Source: Galbitalea sp036266835
GTDB lineage: Bacteria > Actinomycetota > Actinomycetes > Actinomycetales > Microbacteriaceae
Reading direction: 5' to 3'
Length of the DNA: 64,000 bases
NCBI GenBank assembly: GCA_036266835.1
Contig: DATAXD010000036.1
Location: 5,020 to 69,019, forward strand
The notes beneath the pieces were generated by a model, which worked only from the letters and a program-made list of their open reading frames with translations, was not told the DNA's origin and did no database searches. Shown here one piece after another: positions 32,900-41,511 of this stretch (the first letter of the stretch is position 1; each line of letters begins with the position of its first letter). A program made the position numbers and the translations under genes.

Positions 32900-34369
32900 T
32901 CAATCGACGTGCGGGTCGTTTGAGGTCACTGAGATCTGGCTCGTCATGAGTTCATCGGGCAACTCGAGCGGACGACGGCCGTAGTAGTTGCGCGCCTTGC
33001 GGTAGAAGATGACCATCGGAATGATCCCGATCGCCAGCGCACCGAAGCCGATGATCGTGACGATCGGGGCGCTGTACTGGATGGCTTCGACGAAGATGAA
33101 GACCATGAACACGGCGCCGAGGCCGGGCCACAGCGCGATGAATATGAAGTTCCGCGCCGACTTGAAGATGGTCTTTCGGTAAGCGACGATCACCGCGATG
33201 GCCGCAAGCGCGTAGTAGAACGCGATTTGGATTCCGATCGATGAGACCGCATCGGAAAGGATCTGGCCGACGCTGCCGATGAAGTTTGATCCGATGAACA
33301 GGATGAGCGAAACACCCGTCACGATGACGGTCGCGAAGACCGGCGTGCGCCACCGGTTGTGTGCCCGTCCGAAGATCAACGGCACGGTGTGGTCGCGGCC
33401 CATCGCGAACAGGCTGCGGGTGACCTGGATCAGTGTGGTTTCGAGAGTTGCGATCGTGGACAGCGCAACGGCAACAATCAGGACCTTGCCACCGATGCCC
33501 GGCCAGATGTAGTCGCCCAGGGTGGTCAGGATGTTCGGGTTGTCCTTGATCGAGTGGGCCGGCAGCAGCACCTGGACGCAGATCGTGAAGACCTCGAAGA
33601 GCACGAACACGAGGATGACGCCGATGATGCCGCCGCGGCCCGCCCACTTCTTGCCGTCCTTTGTCTCCTCGTTGAGGTTGGACGACACGTCCCAGCCCCA
33701 GTAGTAGAACGCCGCGACGAGGGCGGCAGCCACAAACCCGCCAATGCCGCCAAAGTGGCTGAAGCCGAGCCAGCTCCAGTCGAACGCCGGACCCGCATGG
33801 TGTCCGGATACCGCGTGGACGAGAGCAAGGATGCCGAACACGACCAGCAGGGCGACCTCGATGGTCGACATGATCCACTGGGCTCGCGCGGTCACCGTGA
33901 CGCCGAAGAGGACCGCTGCTGCCATGACCAGGAACCACACGGCGCCGACGATGGTGACCAGCCCGGTGTTGTTGGCCGCTTTCTCGCTGAACAGGGCCAC
34001 CGTCGCCGACCCGGCGGGCAATGCTCCCGCAACCATGAAGATCGTGGCCGAGACGACCAGGGCCCACCCTGCCATGAAACCGAGGATGGGGTGCAGCGCG
34101 CGCCCGACCCACGAGTATGAGGCGCCCGCATTGACGTCGGCGCGGCCAAGGTATGCGAACGCCCAGGCGATGCCGAGCATCGGGAGCCCGCACCAGAGGA
34201 GCGCCGCGGGGCTGGCGAGTCCGGCGGCGGCAATGATGATGGCAGTGGTGCCGGCGATGGAATACGCCGGGGCGCTACCTGCGACCGCCATGACAATCGA
34301 GCCCGCGGCGGATATTCCGTCTGCGCGGAGTTCGTGATGTTCCTCACGAACGGGGGCGAGCTTGGTCAT
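32900..34369 (-). CDS. APC-superfamily amino-acid permease
   Basis: 489 residues and about twelve membrane helices. The N-terminal helix 1 region GSIVMAVAGSAPAYSIAGTT is the broken substrate-binding helix of the APC fold; AFAYLGRADVNAGASYSWV, FYYWGWDVSSNLNEETKDG and RSLFAMGRDHTVP are further family marks. It is an inner-membrane amino-acid or polyamine importer, substrate unknown. Flanked by DUF3467 (convergent) and an MDR oxidoreductase. Confidence 0.92.
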   Translation of the reverse strand: MTKLAPVREEHHELRADGISAAGSIVMAVAGSAPAYSIAGTTAIIIAAAGLASPAALLWCGLPMLGIAWAFAYLGRADVNAGASYSWVGRALHPILGFMAGWALVVSATIFMVAGALPAGSATVALFSEKAANNTGLVTIVGAVWFLVMAAAVLFGVTVTARAQWIMSTIEVALLVVFGILALVHAVSGHHAGPAFDWSWLGFSHFGGIGGFVAAALVAAFYYWGWDVSSNLNEETKDGKKWAGRGGIIGVILVFVLFEVFTICVQVLLPAHSIKDNPNILTTLGDYIWPGIGGKVLIVAVALSTIATLETTLIQVTRSLFAMGRDHTVPLIFGRAHNRWRTPVFATVIVTGVSLILFIGSNFIGSVGQILSDAVSSIGIQIAFYYALAAIAVIVAYRKTIFKSARNFIFIALWPGLGAVFMVFIFVEAIQYSAPIVTIIGFGALAIGIIPMVIFYRKARNYYGRRPLELPDELMTSQISVTSNDPHVD

Positions 34370-34509
34370 CGGTTCTCCTGACGCTTCGGTGCGGGGTGCA
34401 AGCGAGAACGTAGCAGTCAGCAGGAGCTATGACAACAGTTCCGCAACGGAATCCGTTGCGTTTCGGCAAAATCAGCGACTGATTAGCTATCGATTATGCG
34501 GATTTGCGA

Positions 34510-35532
34510 CTAAGAACGCACGTCAATGAGCACCTTGCCGACAGTACCGGCCTCGACCGCCCGCTGGGCATCCGCCGCCCTTTCGAGTGGGAAGCGGATG
34601 ATCGGAAGCCCATTTTCGGCGCCTATCCCGAGTGCACCGGCCTGCAGTGCGGCAGTCGTCGCATCGACAGCGGCGCGCTTCTGGGCATCCGAAGTCAGGT
34701 AGGTGAGCAGGAACTGCAGGCGCGCGTTCGCGGACATCGCAGCGCGAACAGGGAACGTCGCCTCATCGGCGGGGGTGCCCGCGTAACTTGCGATCGTGCC
34801 GCCCACCCTGAGCAGCGTCAGGTCGAGGCCGAGGTTGACCGCGGCATTGACCTCCGCGATGACCTCAACACCGTCTTTGGCGATCGCACGGACGCGCTCA
34901 GCAACATCCTCGGTGCGGTAGTTGATGACGTGATGTGCTCCCGCCGCCTCGGCGAGTTTGGCCTTGTCGGGCCCGCTGACCGTGGTCAGCACCGTGGCTC
35001 CCGCCCAGACGGCGAACTGGATGGCCGCGTGTCCTACTGCTCCGGCGCCGCCCGTGACGAGGACGAACGTGCCGTCGAGGGATCCGCGCGCGAGCTGTTC
35101 GGGTCCGCCCTCGCGTGCGGTCAGCGCCCGATGCGCGGTGATGGCCGGAATGCCGATCGATGCGCCGACGTCGAACGAGACGTTATCCGGCAGCGCAACA
35201 ACCTGAGATTGCGGAACATTCGCGATCTCCTGCGCCGTGCCCTCGGCCCGCTGGTAGGCCGCATTCCACACCCATACTCGATCGCCAATGGCGAATGATG
35301 TCACCCCGGCTCCGAGAGCTTCGATGGTCCCGGCGCCATCATGTCCGGGGACCTGCGGCACGGCGAGGCCGATGCCCGGCGCGGTTCCCTGTCTCGACTT
35401 CCAGTCTGTCGGGTTGACGCCGGAGACGACGATCCGGATGGCAACCTCGCCCGCTCCGGGAGCCCTCGGTTCACGATCGACGAGTCTCAGGACATCCGCA
35501 GTTCCGGTCTGCGCGTATTCGATGGCTCTCAT
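34510..35532 (-). CDS. NADPH:quinone-reductase-like MDR oxidoreductase
   Basis: 340 residues of the zinc-independent quinone oxidoreductase branch. Features: MRAIEYAQTGTADVLRLVD, VNPTDWKSRQG, the GHDGAGTIEALG turn and the nucleotide site VTGGAGAVGHAAIQFAVWAGA. Structural and catalytic zinc cysteines are absent, as expected for this branch. Probably reduces quinones or activated alkenes with NADPH. The gene start lies next to the large terminator of the upstream efflux operon. Confidence 0.9.
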   Translation of the reverse strand: MRAIEYAQTGTADVLRLVDREPRAPGAGEVAIRIVVSGVNPTDWKSRQGTAPGIGLAVPQVPGHDGAGTIEALGAGVTSFAIGDRVWVWNAAYQRAEGTAQEIANVPQSQVVALPDNVSFDVGASIGIPAITAHRALTAREGGPEQLARGSLDGTFVLVTGGAGAVGHAAIQFAVWAGATVLTTVSGPDKAKLAEAAGAHHVINYRTEDVAERVRAIAKDGVEVIAEVNAAVNLGLDLTLLRVGGTIASYAGTPADEATFPVRAAMSANARLQFLLTYLTSDAQKRAAVDATTAALQAGALGIGAENGLPIIRFPLERAADAQRAVEAGTVGKVLIDVRS

Positions 35533-35547
35533 TCACCCATCTAACGC

Positions 35548-35609
35548 CGAGAGTGCCTCCCGCCGCACGCCGGGTATCGGGTATGCCGGCGGGGCGGGAG
35601 ACACTCTCG
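35548..35609 (-). terminator. Terminator of the MacAB-like efflux operon
   Basis: CGAGAGTGCCTCCCGCC (35548-35564) pairs with 35593-35609, 16 of 17 positions (one C-A mismatch), with an inner GCCGG/CCGGC stem. It starts 11 bases after the DUF5666 stop on the minus strand and also insulates the next gene. Confidence 0.75.
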
Positions 35610-35619
35610 AGCCTGGGCG

Positions 35620-36201
35620 TCAGCCGTTCGAGCCGCTGCCAGTGCCGGCGCCGGGACGGGCACCGAAGCCGAAGCCACCGGTGTTGCCTTCCGTGATCGT
35701 GGTCGCGTTGACGCTTCCGCCGCTGGTGGCACCGATAACTCGGATAGTTTCTCCCGCCTTCAGCCCGGAAACGGATGACTTCGAGGACTTGGTCACCGAG
35801 GTCTTGCTGGTGGTCTTCACGGTCACCGTGGTGCCGTTGGTTTCCTTGAGCGTGATCGTGCCGCCGCTGATGGACACGATGGTGCCGGAGGTGAGACCAC
35901 CGAATGCGCCGCCTCCGAGTCCGCCCTGGCCGGTACCGCCGGTACCGGTTCCACCGCCCTCCGTGCCGGTGCCGGTGCGACCCGGGAATCCACCCTGGCC
36001 GAATCGGCCGGTGGAGCTGGCGTTGGTCGTCGCGGTGGCATGTCCGATGAGGACTCCGCCGAATAGTCCGATCACCAGAGCCGCGACCAGCGCGAGAATG
36101 GGCGTGACGATGCGCGAGGCGCCCTTCTTCTTCGCCGGAGTTACCGAGGGTGTCGTAGCCGCCGCCGGCTCCGGCGTTTCTGCGGGTGCTTCGTTTGTCA
36201 T
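35620..36201 (-). CDS. Gly-rich membrane-anchored DUF5666 protein
   Basis: 193 residues: a cytoplasmic Ala/Pro/Thr tail, a membrane helix at about 32-52 (IVTPILALVAALVIGLFGG), a Gly/Thr-rich extracellular spacer with GRFGQGGFPGRTG (residues ~65-103), then a DUF5666-type beta domain (GTIVSISGGTITLKETNGT, then VTVKTTSKTSVTK and AGETIRVIGA), ending Gly-rich. Last gene of the efflux operon, 74 bases after the permease. Its spacer resembles the C-terminus of the operon's adaptor protein. Confidence 0.8.
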   Translation of the reverse strand: MTNEAPAETPEPAAATTPSVTPAKKKGASRIVTPILALVAALVIGLFGGVLIGHATATTNASSTGRFGQGGFPGRTGTGTEGGGTGTGGTGQGGLGGGAFGGLTSGTIVSISGGTITLKETNGTTVTVKTTSKTSVTKSSKSSVSGLKAGETIRVIGATSGGSVNATTITEGNTGGFGFGARPGAGTGSGSNG

Positions 36202-36275
36202 GGTCTTTTCCTTACTCTGTTGATAACTGGCCTGTGGGTTGGACTGGATGGCTGGGAAACGCTAGCTGGTCGGGG

Positions 36276-37496
36276 CTAGATGGAGCGAAGCGCCTGGATC
36301 GGGCGCATGGCAGCGGCGCGACCGGCGGGATAGACACCAAAGAAGATCCCGATCGCGACCGATACGCCGAGCGCGAGCGGAATCGAGTACCCGATGATTA
36401 CCGGTTGGGTTCCGTTGATCTGGAATTGTGCGAGGAATACCGCGACGACCACTCCGAGCACGCCGCCGAGCAGGGTCAGGATTGCCGCTTCCGCCAGGAA
36501 CTGGCCGAGCACGGCACCCCTGGTCGCACCAAGCGCCTTGCGGATGCCGATCTCGCGCGTGCGTTCGGTGACCGTGACAAGCATGACGTTGGTCACGCCG
36601 ATCCCGCCGACCAACAGGCTGATCGCGGCCACCGCTGCAAGGAGCACCGTGAAGCTGGTGGCGCTCGCTTCCGCGGTCGACAGCAACGTGCTGGCGTTCG
36701 TGATCGAGTAGGGAAGGCTCGTTGTCGAGTTAGCTGCGGATGCCGCGGCCGCAGTCGTCGTGCTGACGCCCAGCAGTTGGTTGAGCTCGACCCCGAGTTC
36801 GCCCTGCGCCGCATTCACGCCCGCGGAGGTCTTCGACTGGGCCAGGAGCGCACTGAGGGCACCGAATCCGGTGTATGACCGCTGGATGCGGGTGACCGGC
36901 GCGATCACCTCCACGTTCGGGTCATTGAAGCCGGTGGAACTCTGGGCCGCGAGGATGCCGACGACCGTGAACGGCGTGCCATCAACGTCCACGGACTGGC
37001 CGAGCGCCGACCCGGTGGGGTAAAGGTCCGATGCCAGCGTCGAGCCGATCACGGCGACCTTCGCCGCATCGGTCACATCCGCAGAGGTGAATGCGCTGCC
37101 GCTGGCCACCGTAGCCGTGGCCACTTTGAAGTAATTGGAGCTCGTGCCGATGATCGAGACGTCCTCCTCGGATGCGCTCGTCGATGACACCGTGAGCGAA
37201 GTCGTGGATTCGGGCACGACCTCGCTCACGTGACCAAGCCCCGCGTGGGCGAGCTTGTCGGCGACCGCGAGGGTGATTTCCGAGGATCCGGACCCGCCGT
37301 TCGGCCGGATGGTGAGCGTGTTCGTGCCGAGCGAGGTGATCAGGCTGTTGACGCGCTGGGCCGAGCCGTTTCCGACGGCCATCAGCAGGATCACCGCCCC
37401 CACACCGATGAGAACGCCGAGCATCGTCAGGATCGAGCGCAGCTTGTTCGCCGTCACGCCGCGGAGCGCCGACAGCAGGATGTCGCCGAATTTCAT
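36276..37496 (-). CDS. MacB/FtsX-type ABC permease
   Basis: 406 residues with the MacB-like plan: helix 1 near the N-terminus (LRSILTMLGVLIGVGAVILLMAV), a large extracytoplasmic domain (~residues 45-270), then three helices near the C-terminus with GGIGVTNVMLVTVTERTREIGIRKALGAT, the mechanotransmission motif. It overlaps the ATPase gene by 4 bases (ATGA). In a monoderm it would export peptides, lipids or drugs with the adaptor encoded upstream. Ala/Ser/Thr-rich insert at the end of the periplasmic-like domain. Confidence 0.92.
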   Translation of the reverse strand: MKFGDILLSALRGVTANKLRSILTMLGVLIGVGAVILLMAVGNGSAQRVNSLITSLGTNTLTIRPNGGSGSSEITLAVADKLAHAGLGHVSEVVPESTTSLTVSSTSASEEDVSIIGTSSNYFKVATATVASGSAFTSADVTDAAKVAVIGSTLASDLYPTGSALGQSVDVDGTPFTVVGILAAQSSTGFNDPNVEVIAPVTRIQRSYTGFGALSALLAQSKTSAGVNAAQGELGVELNQLLGVSTTTAAAASAANSTTSLPYSITNASTLLSTAEASATSFTVLLAAVAAISLLVGGIGVTNVMLVTVTERTREIGIRKALGATRGAVLGQFLAEAAILTLLGGVLGVVVAVFLAQFQINGTQPVIIGYSIPLALGVSVAIGIFFGVYPAGRAAAMRPIQALRSI

Positions 37497-38245
37497 CGCG
37501 CCGTCTCCAGCCTCTTATGGGCGGCCGTCGTGCGATCGGGGGACCGGTGATCGCTGATGATGAGGCCGTCGCTGAGATTGACGATGCGATGGGCTCGCTC
37601 CGCGACGGTTTCTTCGTGCGTGATGATGACGATGGTGCGCCCTTGCGCCGCTAGCTGATCGAAGATAGCGAGAATCTCGTGAGTCGATTCCGAGTCGAGG
37701 TTGCCCGTGGGTTCATCCGCAAGGAGCATGGTCGGATTTGTGACCAGTGCTCTCGCGATGGCCACGCGCTGCTGCTGCCCGCCGGACAGCTGCTGCGGAC
37801 GGTGGTCCGCCCGGTGCGTGAGGTTGACGGCCTCCAGCGCCTCCATCGCCCGTCGCTTGCGCTCGGCGTACTTGACACCGCCGTAGGCGAGCGGAAGCTC
37901 GGTGTTCTGCAGCGCGGTCATCCGCGATACCAGGTTGAACGACTGGAAGATGAAGCCGATTTCGCGATTGCGGACTCTCGCCAGTTCGCGCTCATCGAGG
38001 TCATTGACGTCCTCGCCCGCCAGCTTGTAGGTGCCGGAGGACGCGACGTCCAGGCATCCCAGCAGGTTCATCAGGGTTGACTTGCCCGAGCCGGACGGTC
38101 CCATGATCGCGAGGTATTCGCCGGCGGCGACGTCGAGGTCGATTCCGCGAAGTGCGTGAACCTGGGCGTCACCGGTTCCGTACAGCTGATGAATGCCGTG
38201 GAGCTCGAGAACGTTGCCGATCGCCGCTCGGGCCGAGTCGGTCAT
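37493..38245 (-). CDS. ABC transporter ATPase, MacB/LolD type
   Basis: 250 residues. Walker A GPSGSGKSTLMNLLG, Q-loop in IGFIFQSFNLV, signature LSGGQQQRVAIARAL, Walker B MLLADEPTGNLD, and H-loop IVIITHEE are all intact. The order and 4-base overlaps with adaptor (upstream) and permease (downstream) place it in one complex. Powers a MacB-type mechanotransmission pump. Confidence 0.95.
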   Translation of the reverse strand: MTDSARAAIGNVLELHGIHQLYGTGDAQVHALRGIDLDVAAGEYLAIMGPSGSGKSTLMNLLGCLDVASSGTYKLAGEDVNDLDERELARVRNREIGFIFQSFNLVSRMTALQNTELPLAYGGVKYAERKRRAMEALEAVNLTHRADHRPQQLSGGQQQRVAIARALVTNPTMLLADEPTGNLDSESTHEILAIFDQLAAQGRTIVIITHEETVAERAHRIVNLSDGLIISDHRSPDRTTAAHKRLETAR

Positions 38246-39480
38246 CCGTTGCCGCCACGGTTGCCGGTGCCGCCGGTGCCGCCGAACCCGCCCCCGCCGA
38301 ATCCGCCGCCGCCGAACCTGCCGGTGGTGCCCGTAGTTCCGGTGGTGCCGGTGTTGGTCGTGGTCGCTGTGGAGACGGTACCGATCACGATGGTTTCGCC
38401 CGCTGTGAGCCCTGTGAGGATCTGGGTTCCGTCGTCACCGACGATGCCGAGCGTCACGGTGACGGGGGTCGTCTTACCGTTCTTTACGACCTTGACGGTC
38501 GAAACGCCGTTGGCGGTGGTGATCGCTGCCGCCGGAACGTAAAGCGCATCCGACTTCGACGACTTTGTCGTGATCGTGACATCCGCGGTCTGCCCGATCC
38601 GAAGGTTCTTGGGCGGATCGGTGAGCGTGATGGTGGTCGCATAGGTGACGATCGAATTGCTCGCCGTTCCGGTCGGTGCGATCGCGGTGACGAGTGCCTT
38701 GGACGAGGCTCCAGTGATGGCTGGGAAGCTGATCTCTGCGGCCTGGCCGACCGCGACATTAGCGATGTCGGCCTCCGCGACATCCGCTGTCACGGTGAAC
38801 GTCGTTACATCGGCGATCGTCATGAACGCCGACGACGAGTCGGACGCGTCAGAGGAATTGCTCGCGTTGTTGTCACCGCCGCTGCCCGATGACGAGCTGT
38901 TGGTGCCGGAGACGGTGTCGCCGTCCTGGTCGTTGACCGCGACTACCAGACCGGCAATCGGCGACCGAAGAGTCGCGTCGTCCAGGGCTTCTTCCGCGGT
39001 GGTCACCGCCGTCTGGGCGCTGGCCACCGTATCCTCCTGCTGGAAGACCTGCTGCTGGGCCTGGTCGACGTTGCCGCCCGGGCTCTTTTCGGCGGCGGTG
39101 AGCGCGGCCTTGTCGTCGTTGAGAAGAATGTAGTCGTGGTACAGGGAGGTCTTGGCATTCGATACCGCCGTGCTGAGATCGGCGGTCGCCAGCGTGCCGA
39201 GAACCTCACCCTTCGTCACCGTGGCACCGAGCGCGACTTTCACGGAGGCGACAGTTCCGGATGCGCCGAATGCCGCATCCACCTCCCGCACGGGCGCGAT
39301 CGAGCCCGAAGCGGTAATGGTTGTTGACACCACGCCCTGCTCGACGGTTCCCGTGAGCTGGGTCGTCGCGGCTGCCGTCTTCGCTCCAAACGGGTTGAAA
39401 ATGATGAGAACGCTGGCGGCGGCGATGACGATTACCGCGATCAGCACGGTATTGATCACCACGGGTCGAGAGAATTTCAT
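38242..39480 (-). CDS. HlyD/MacA-type efflux adaptor
   Basis: 412 residues from ATG 39480; the frame extends to 39666 but the upstream part is out of family. An N-terminal anchor (VVINTVLIAVIVIAAASVLIIF) is followed by a lipoyl-like half motif (VDAAFGASGTVASVKVALGATVTKGEVL), a helical hairpin (~residues 105-175), the second lipoyl half (ATLRSPIAGLVVAVN), a Ser/Gly/Asn-rich insert, and a beta-barrel/membrane-proximal domain. The C-terminus is low-complexity, with GTTGTTGTTGRFGGGG and further Gly repeats. Overlaps the ATPase gene by 4 bases. Confidence 0.9.
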   Translation of the reverse strand: MKFSRPVVINTVLIAVIVIAAASVLIIFNPFGAKTAAATTQLTGTVEQGVVSTTITASGSIAPVREVDAAFGASGTVASVKVALGATVTKGEVLGTLATADLSTAVSNAKTSLYHDYILLNDDKAALTAAEKSPGGNVDQAQQQVFQQEDTVASAQTAVTTAEEALDDATLRSPIAGLVVAVNDQDGDTVSGTNSSSSGSGGDNNASNSSDASDSSSAFMTIADVTTFTVTADVAEADIANVAVGQAAEISFPAITGASSKALVTAIAPTGTASNSIVTYATTITLTDPPKNLRIGQTADVTITTKSSKSDALYVPAAAITTANGVSTVKVVKNGKTTPVTVTLGIVGDDGTQILTGLTAGETIVIGTVSTATTTNTGTTGTTGTTGRFGGGGFGGGGFGGTGGTGNRGGNG

Positions 39481-39592
39481 GAGGGAATAGTGCACGAGAT
39501 TTCTATGAACTTCATATGCGTCGACTGCTGCTTTGACGTTTTTCTTGAGCGCGCGCTCGCATAGGCTCGACTCGGAAGCGAGGACGCCCCAC

Positions 39593-40162
39593 ATGGCCAA
39601 GGACAGCAACGCGGACATTGATCCGAGATTCGATCCGGCTTTCCAGCGCGGATTCGACCCCAGCATCCCGATCGAAGAATCCGTGCCCGTGCGTCAGCAG
39701 CGTCGACCAGCCGCGCCGGCTGTCGTCGACAGTCCGGCTCCGGCACCGCACCCGGTGGCGGCCGCGCCAGCGAGTGCGCCTTCGGCTCCGAGCGCTCCCC
39801 CCGCTCCGCCAGCCGTTGTACCGGCGCCGGCACCGATCGCCGCTGTGGCGGTCATCGACGCCACAGTGCCGGATGAGGTTGACGGCGGCGAAAGCGCGGT
39901 CGAGGAGGCTGCGCAGCCGAGCGCGGCGCGCAATCCGTTCCTGTTGTTCCTTGGCATCATCGCCGTCGCCCTGATCGCGGTTGGAGTCTGGCTGTTCGTC
40001 AGGTCCGGAGAAGCGTTCAACAGCAAAGAGGTGCGATCGCAGGGCGACTACATGTCGCTGACTGCGACGATCAACATGGCGCCGTTCATCGCGCTGCTTG
40101 GTGCGGCAACGGCGATCGGAGTGCTCTTCGTGTTCGCGAGCCGCTGGAAACGCCGCCGGTAG
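39593..40162 (+). CDS. Pro/Ala-rich two-helix membrane protein
   Basis: 189 residues from ATG 39593 (GAGGA upstream). Residues 1-45 have DPRFDPAFQRGFDPSIPIEE, a sequence also seen as a short conserved motif in actinobacterial divisome-associated and uncharacterised proteins; this comparison is from memory. A Pro/Ala linker (~45-105) follows, then helices at ~122-142 and ~163-183 and the basic end SRWKRRR. Function unknown; divergent from the efflux operon. Confidence 0.7.
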   Translation: MAKDSNADIDPRFDPAFQRGFDPSIPIEESVPVRQQRRPAAPAVVDSPAPAPHPVAAAPASAPSAPSAPPAPPAVVPAPAPIAAVAVIDATVPDEVDGGESAVEEAAQPSAARNPFLLFLGIIAVALIAVGVWLFVRSGEAFNSKEVRSQGDYMSLTATINMAPFIALLGAATAIGVLFVFASRWKRRR

Positions 40163-40165
40163 TTT

Positions 40166-40186
40166 CTGCCGGGCACCCGCCGGCAG
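40166..40186 (+). terminator. Hairpin terminator
   Basis: CTGCCGG (40166-40172) pairs with CCGGCAG (40180-40186), 7 bp with a 7-base loop, starting 3 bases after the preceding stop. Confidence 0.6.
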
Positions 40187-40266
40187 AGGAGCTTCCGATC
40201 GGGCGGCGAGCGTAGTTCTCGATTACGGGTGTCAACCTGCCACCCGCCGTCGCGCGTCGAATTGGT

Positions 40267-40776
40267 GTGAGCGTAACTGCCGCCCAGCGAGTCCAGCTGA
40301 ATCTGGACGAGTTCGTCGCGCAGGAATACCCAAAAGTGGTTGCGGCAGTTGGTCTCATCACGGGTGACCGACAGGGCGCAGCCGACGCGGTTCAGGATGC
40401 GCTGGTCGGTTACCTCAGTTCGCCGCCCGCACATACCGTGAACAACCTCGCCGCCTGGTTCACCGTGGTCGCCAGCAACAAGGTGAGGGACCAACAACGA
40501 AGAAGTGCGACGGAGCGTCGAGCACTCGAGAAGTTCGCGCCCGCGTCGGAGGAGCTGACGGTCGAGCTCAACGTCCTCGACGTTGACGTACGAAGCGCGG
40601 TTATGGCGTTGCCCCCGGCACAGCGTCAGGTCTGCGTCCTGCACTATCTGCTCGATCAATCGGTTGAGACGATCGCCGAAGGTCTCGGTGTCTCAGCCGG
40701 GACCATCAAGACCCAACTGTTTCGAGCGCGGAAAACGCTCGCTGCGCGACTGGGGAAGGGGGATGACCATGGCTGA
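40267..40776 (+). CDS. ECF RNA-polymerase sigma factor
   Basis: 169 residues from GTG. Sigma region 2 is DEFVAQEYPKVVAAVGLITGDRQGAADAVQDALVGYL with WFTVVASNKVRDQQRR. Region 4 is VMALPPAQRQVCVLHYLLDQSVETIAEGLGVSAGTIKTQLFRARKTL, with its helix-turn-helix. It directs transcription of a small stress or envelope regulon. The next gene overlaps it and encodes a membrane-spanning partner, the usual sigma/anti-sigma arrangement. Confidence 0.92.
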   Translation: MSVTAAQRVQLNLDEFVAQEYPKVVAAVGLITGDRQGAADAVQDALVGYLSSPPAHTVNNLAAWFTVVASNKVRDQQRRSATERRALEKFAPASEELTVELNVLDVDVRSAVMALPPAQRQVCVLHYLLDQSVETIAEGLGVSAGTIKTQLFRARKTLAARLGKGDDHG

Positions 40777-41497
40777 TATTGACGACATGCTGCGGGAAGC
40801 CCTGCAGCGAATCGCGCCGGACGCCGACCCATCCGGTGTCGCCGACTCAATTCGGGCGCGAGTGGATGCGGGCGATACCGGCGCCCCGGCCTCATCCAGC
40901 GGGTTTGATCGCCGCCTCCGCCGATGGCTGCCGTTCGTCGGTCTCATTGTCGTCGCTGCGCTCATCGGCGCAGGTCTCGGGCTGTCCGGGCTCCTGGGGC
41001 ATCCGGTGGTCTACGCCTCGCAAGCGGCGAGATCCGTGCCCGCCATCACCGCCACGGCGACCGCGGCGCCAACGCCCACGCCGTCGGCTACGGTCGCCCC
41101 GATCGCCCCGGTTGCGTCGGCTCCCGCCGTCAGGCCGGCTCCGCCGAAGCCGAAAGACACGACTGGTCCGTCGCTGGCCGTCGGCGCGCCGAATCCCGCG
41201 ACGATTTATGGGACTGATGCGCCGAATCCGTGTGCGACGGTCACGACCGTCACAACGACAGCGCACGACGTGAGCGGCGTTGTCGCGATTCACGCTACGT
41301 CATCGTTTCCCGGGACCGTCATCCATCAGTCCGGGCCGGCAAGCTCGACGACTTTCACCTTTTCGATGCCGTATACCGGCACCACGTCGCCGGATCTGAC
41401 GGTCACGATCACCGTAACCGCGAGCGACGGGGCGGGCAATTCGACTTCGCTCTCGCGGACGTTCACGCTCACATCGTCGTCGCTCTGCCTGATCTGA
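40769..41497 (+). CDS. Putative membrane-spanning anti-sigma partner with Ig-like extracellular domain
   Basis: 242 residues from ATG 40769 (AAGGGGG upstream; an ATG at 40763 is also in frame), overlapping the sigma gene by 8 bases. Residues 1-45 (MADIDDMLREALQRIAP) are cytoplasmic; one helix lies at ~50-72; an extracellular Pro/Ala/Thr linker is followed by a beta-rich domain with PNPATIYGTDAPNPCATVTTV and VTITVTASDGAGNS, ending in Cys (SSSLCLI). Two Cys could form a disulfide. No HxxxCxxC zinc motif is visible, so anti-sigma activity rests on position. Confidence 0.75.
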   Translation: MADIDDMLREALQRIAPDADPSGVADSIRARVDAGDTGAPASSSGFDRRLRRWLPFVGLIVVAALIGAGLGLSGLLGHPVVYASQAARSVPAITATATAAPTPTPSATVAPIAPVASAPAVRPAPPKPKDTTGPSLAVGAPNPATIYGTDAPNPCATVTTVTTTAHDVSGVVAIHATSSFPGTVIHQSGPASSTTFTFSMPYTGTTSPDLTVTITVTASDGAGNSTSLSRTFTLTSSSLCLI

Positions 41498-41511
41498 CAG
41501 TAGAGGTCTCG

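Noticed and set aside
32952..34193. 413-codon minus-strand frame within the APC permease
   Set aside because: Out-of-frame Arg/His-rich shadow on the same strand; the permease frame has the membrane helices.
39481..39666. N-terminal extension of the efflux adaptor
   Set aside because: Overlaps the divergent membrane-protein gene; the membrane anchor begins right after the 39480 start.
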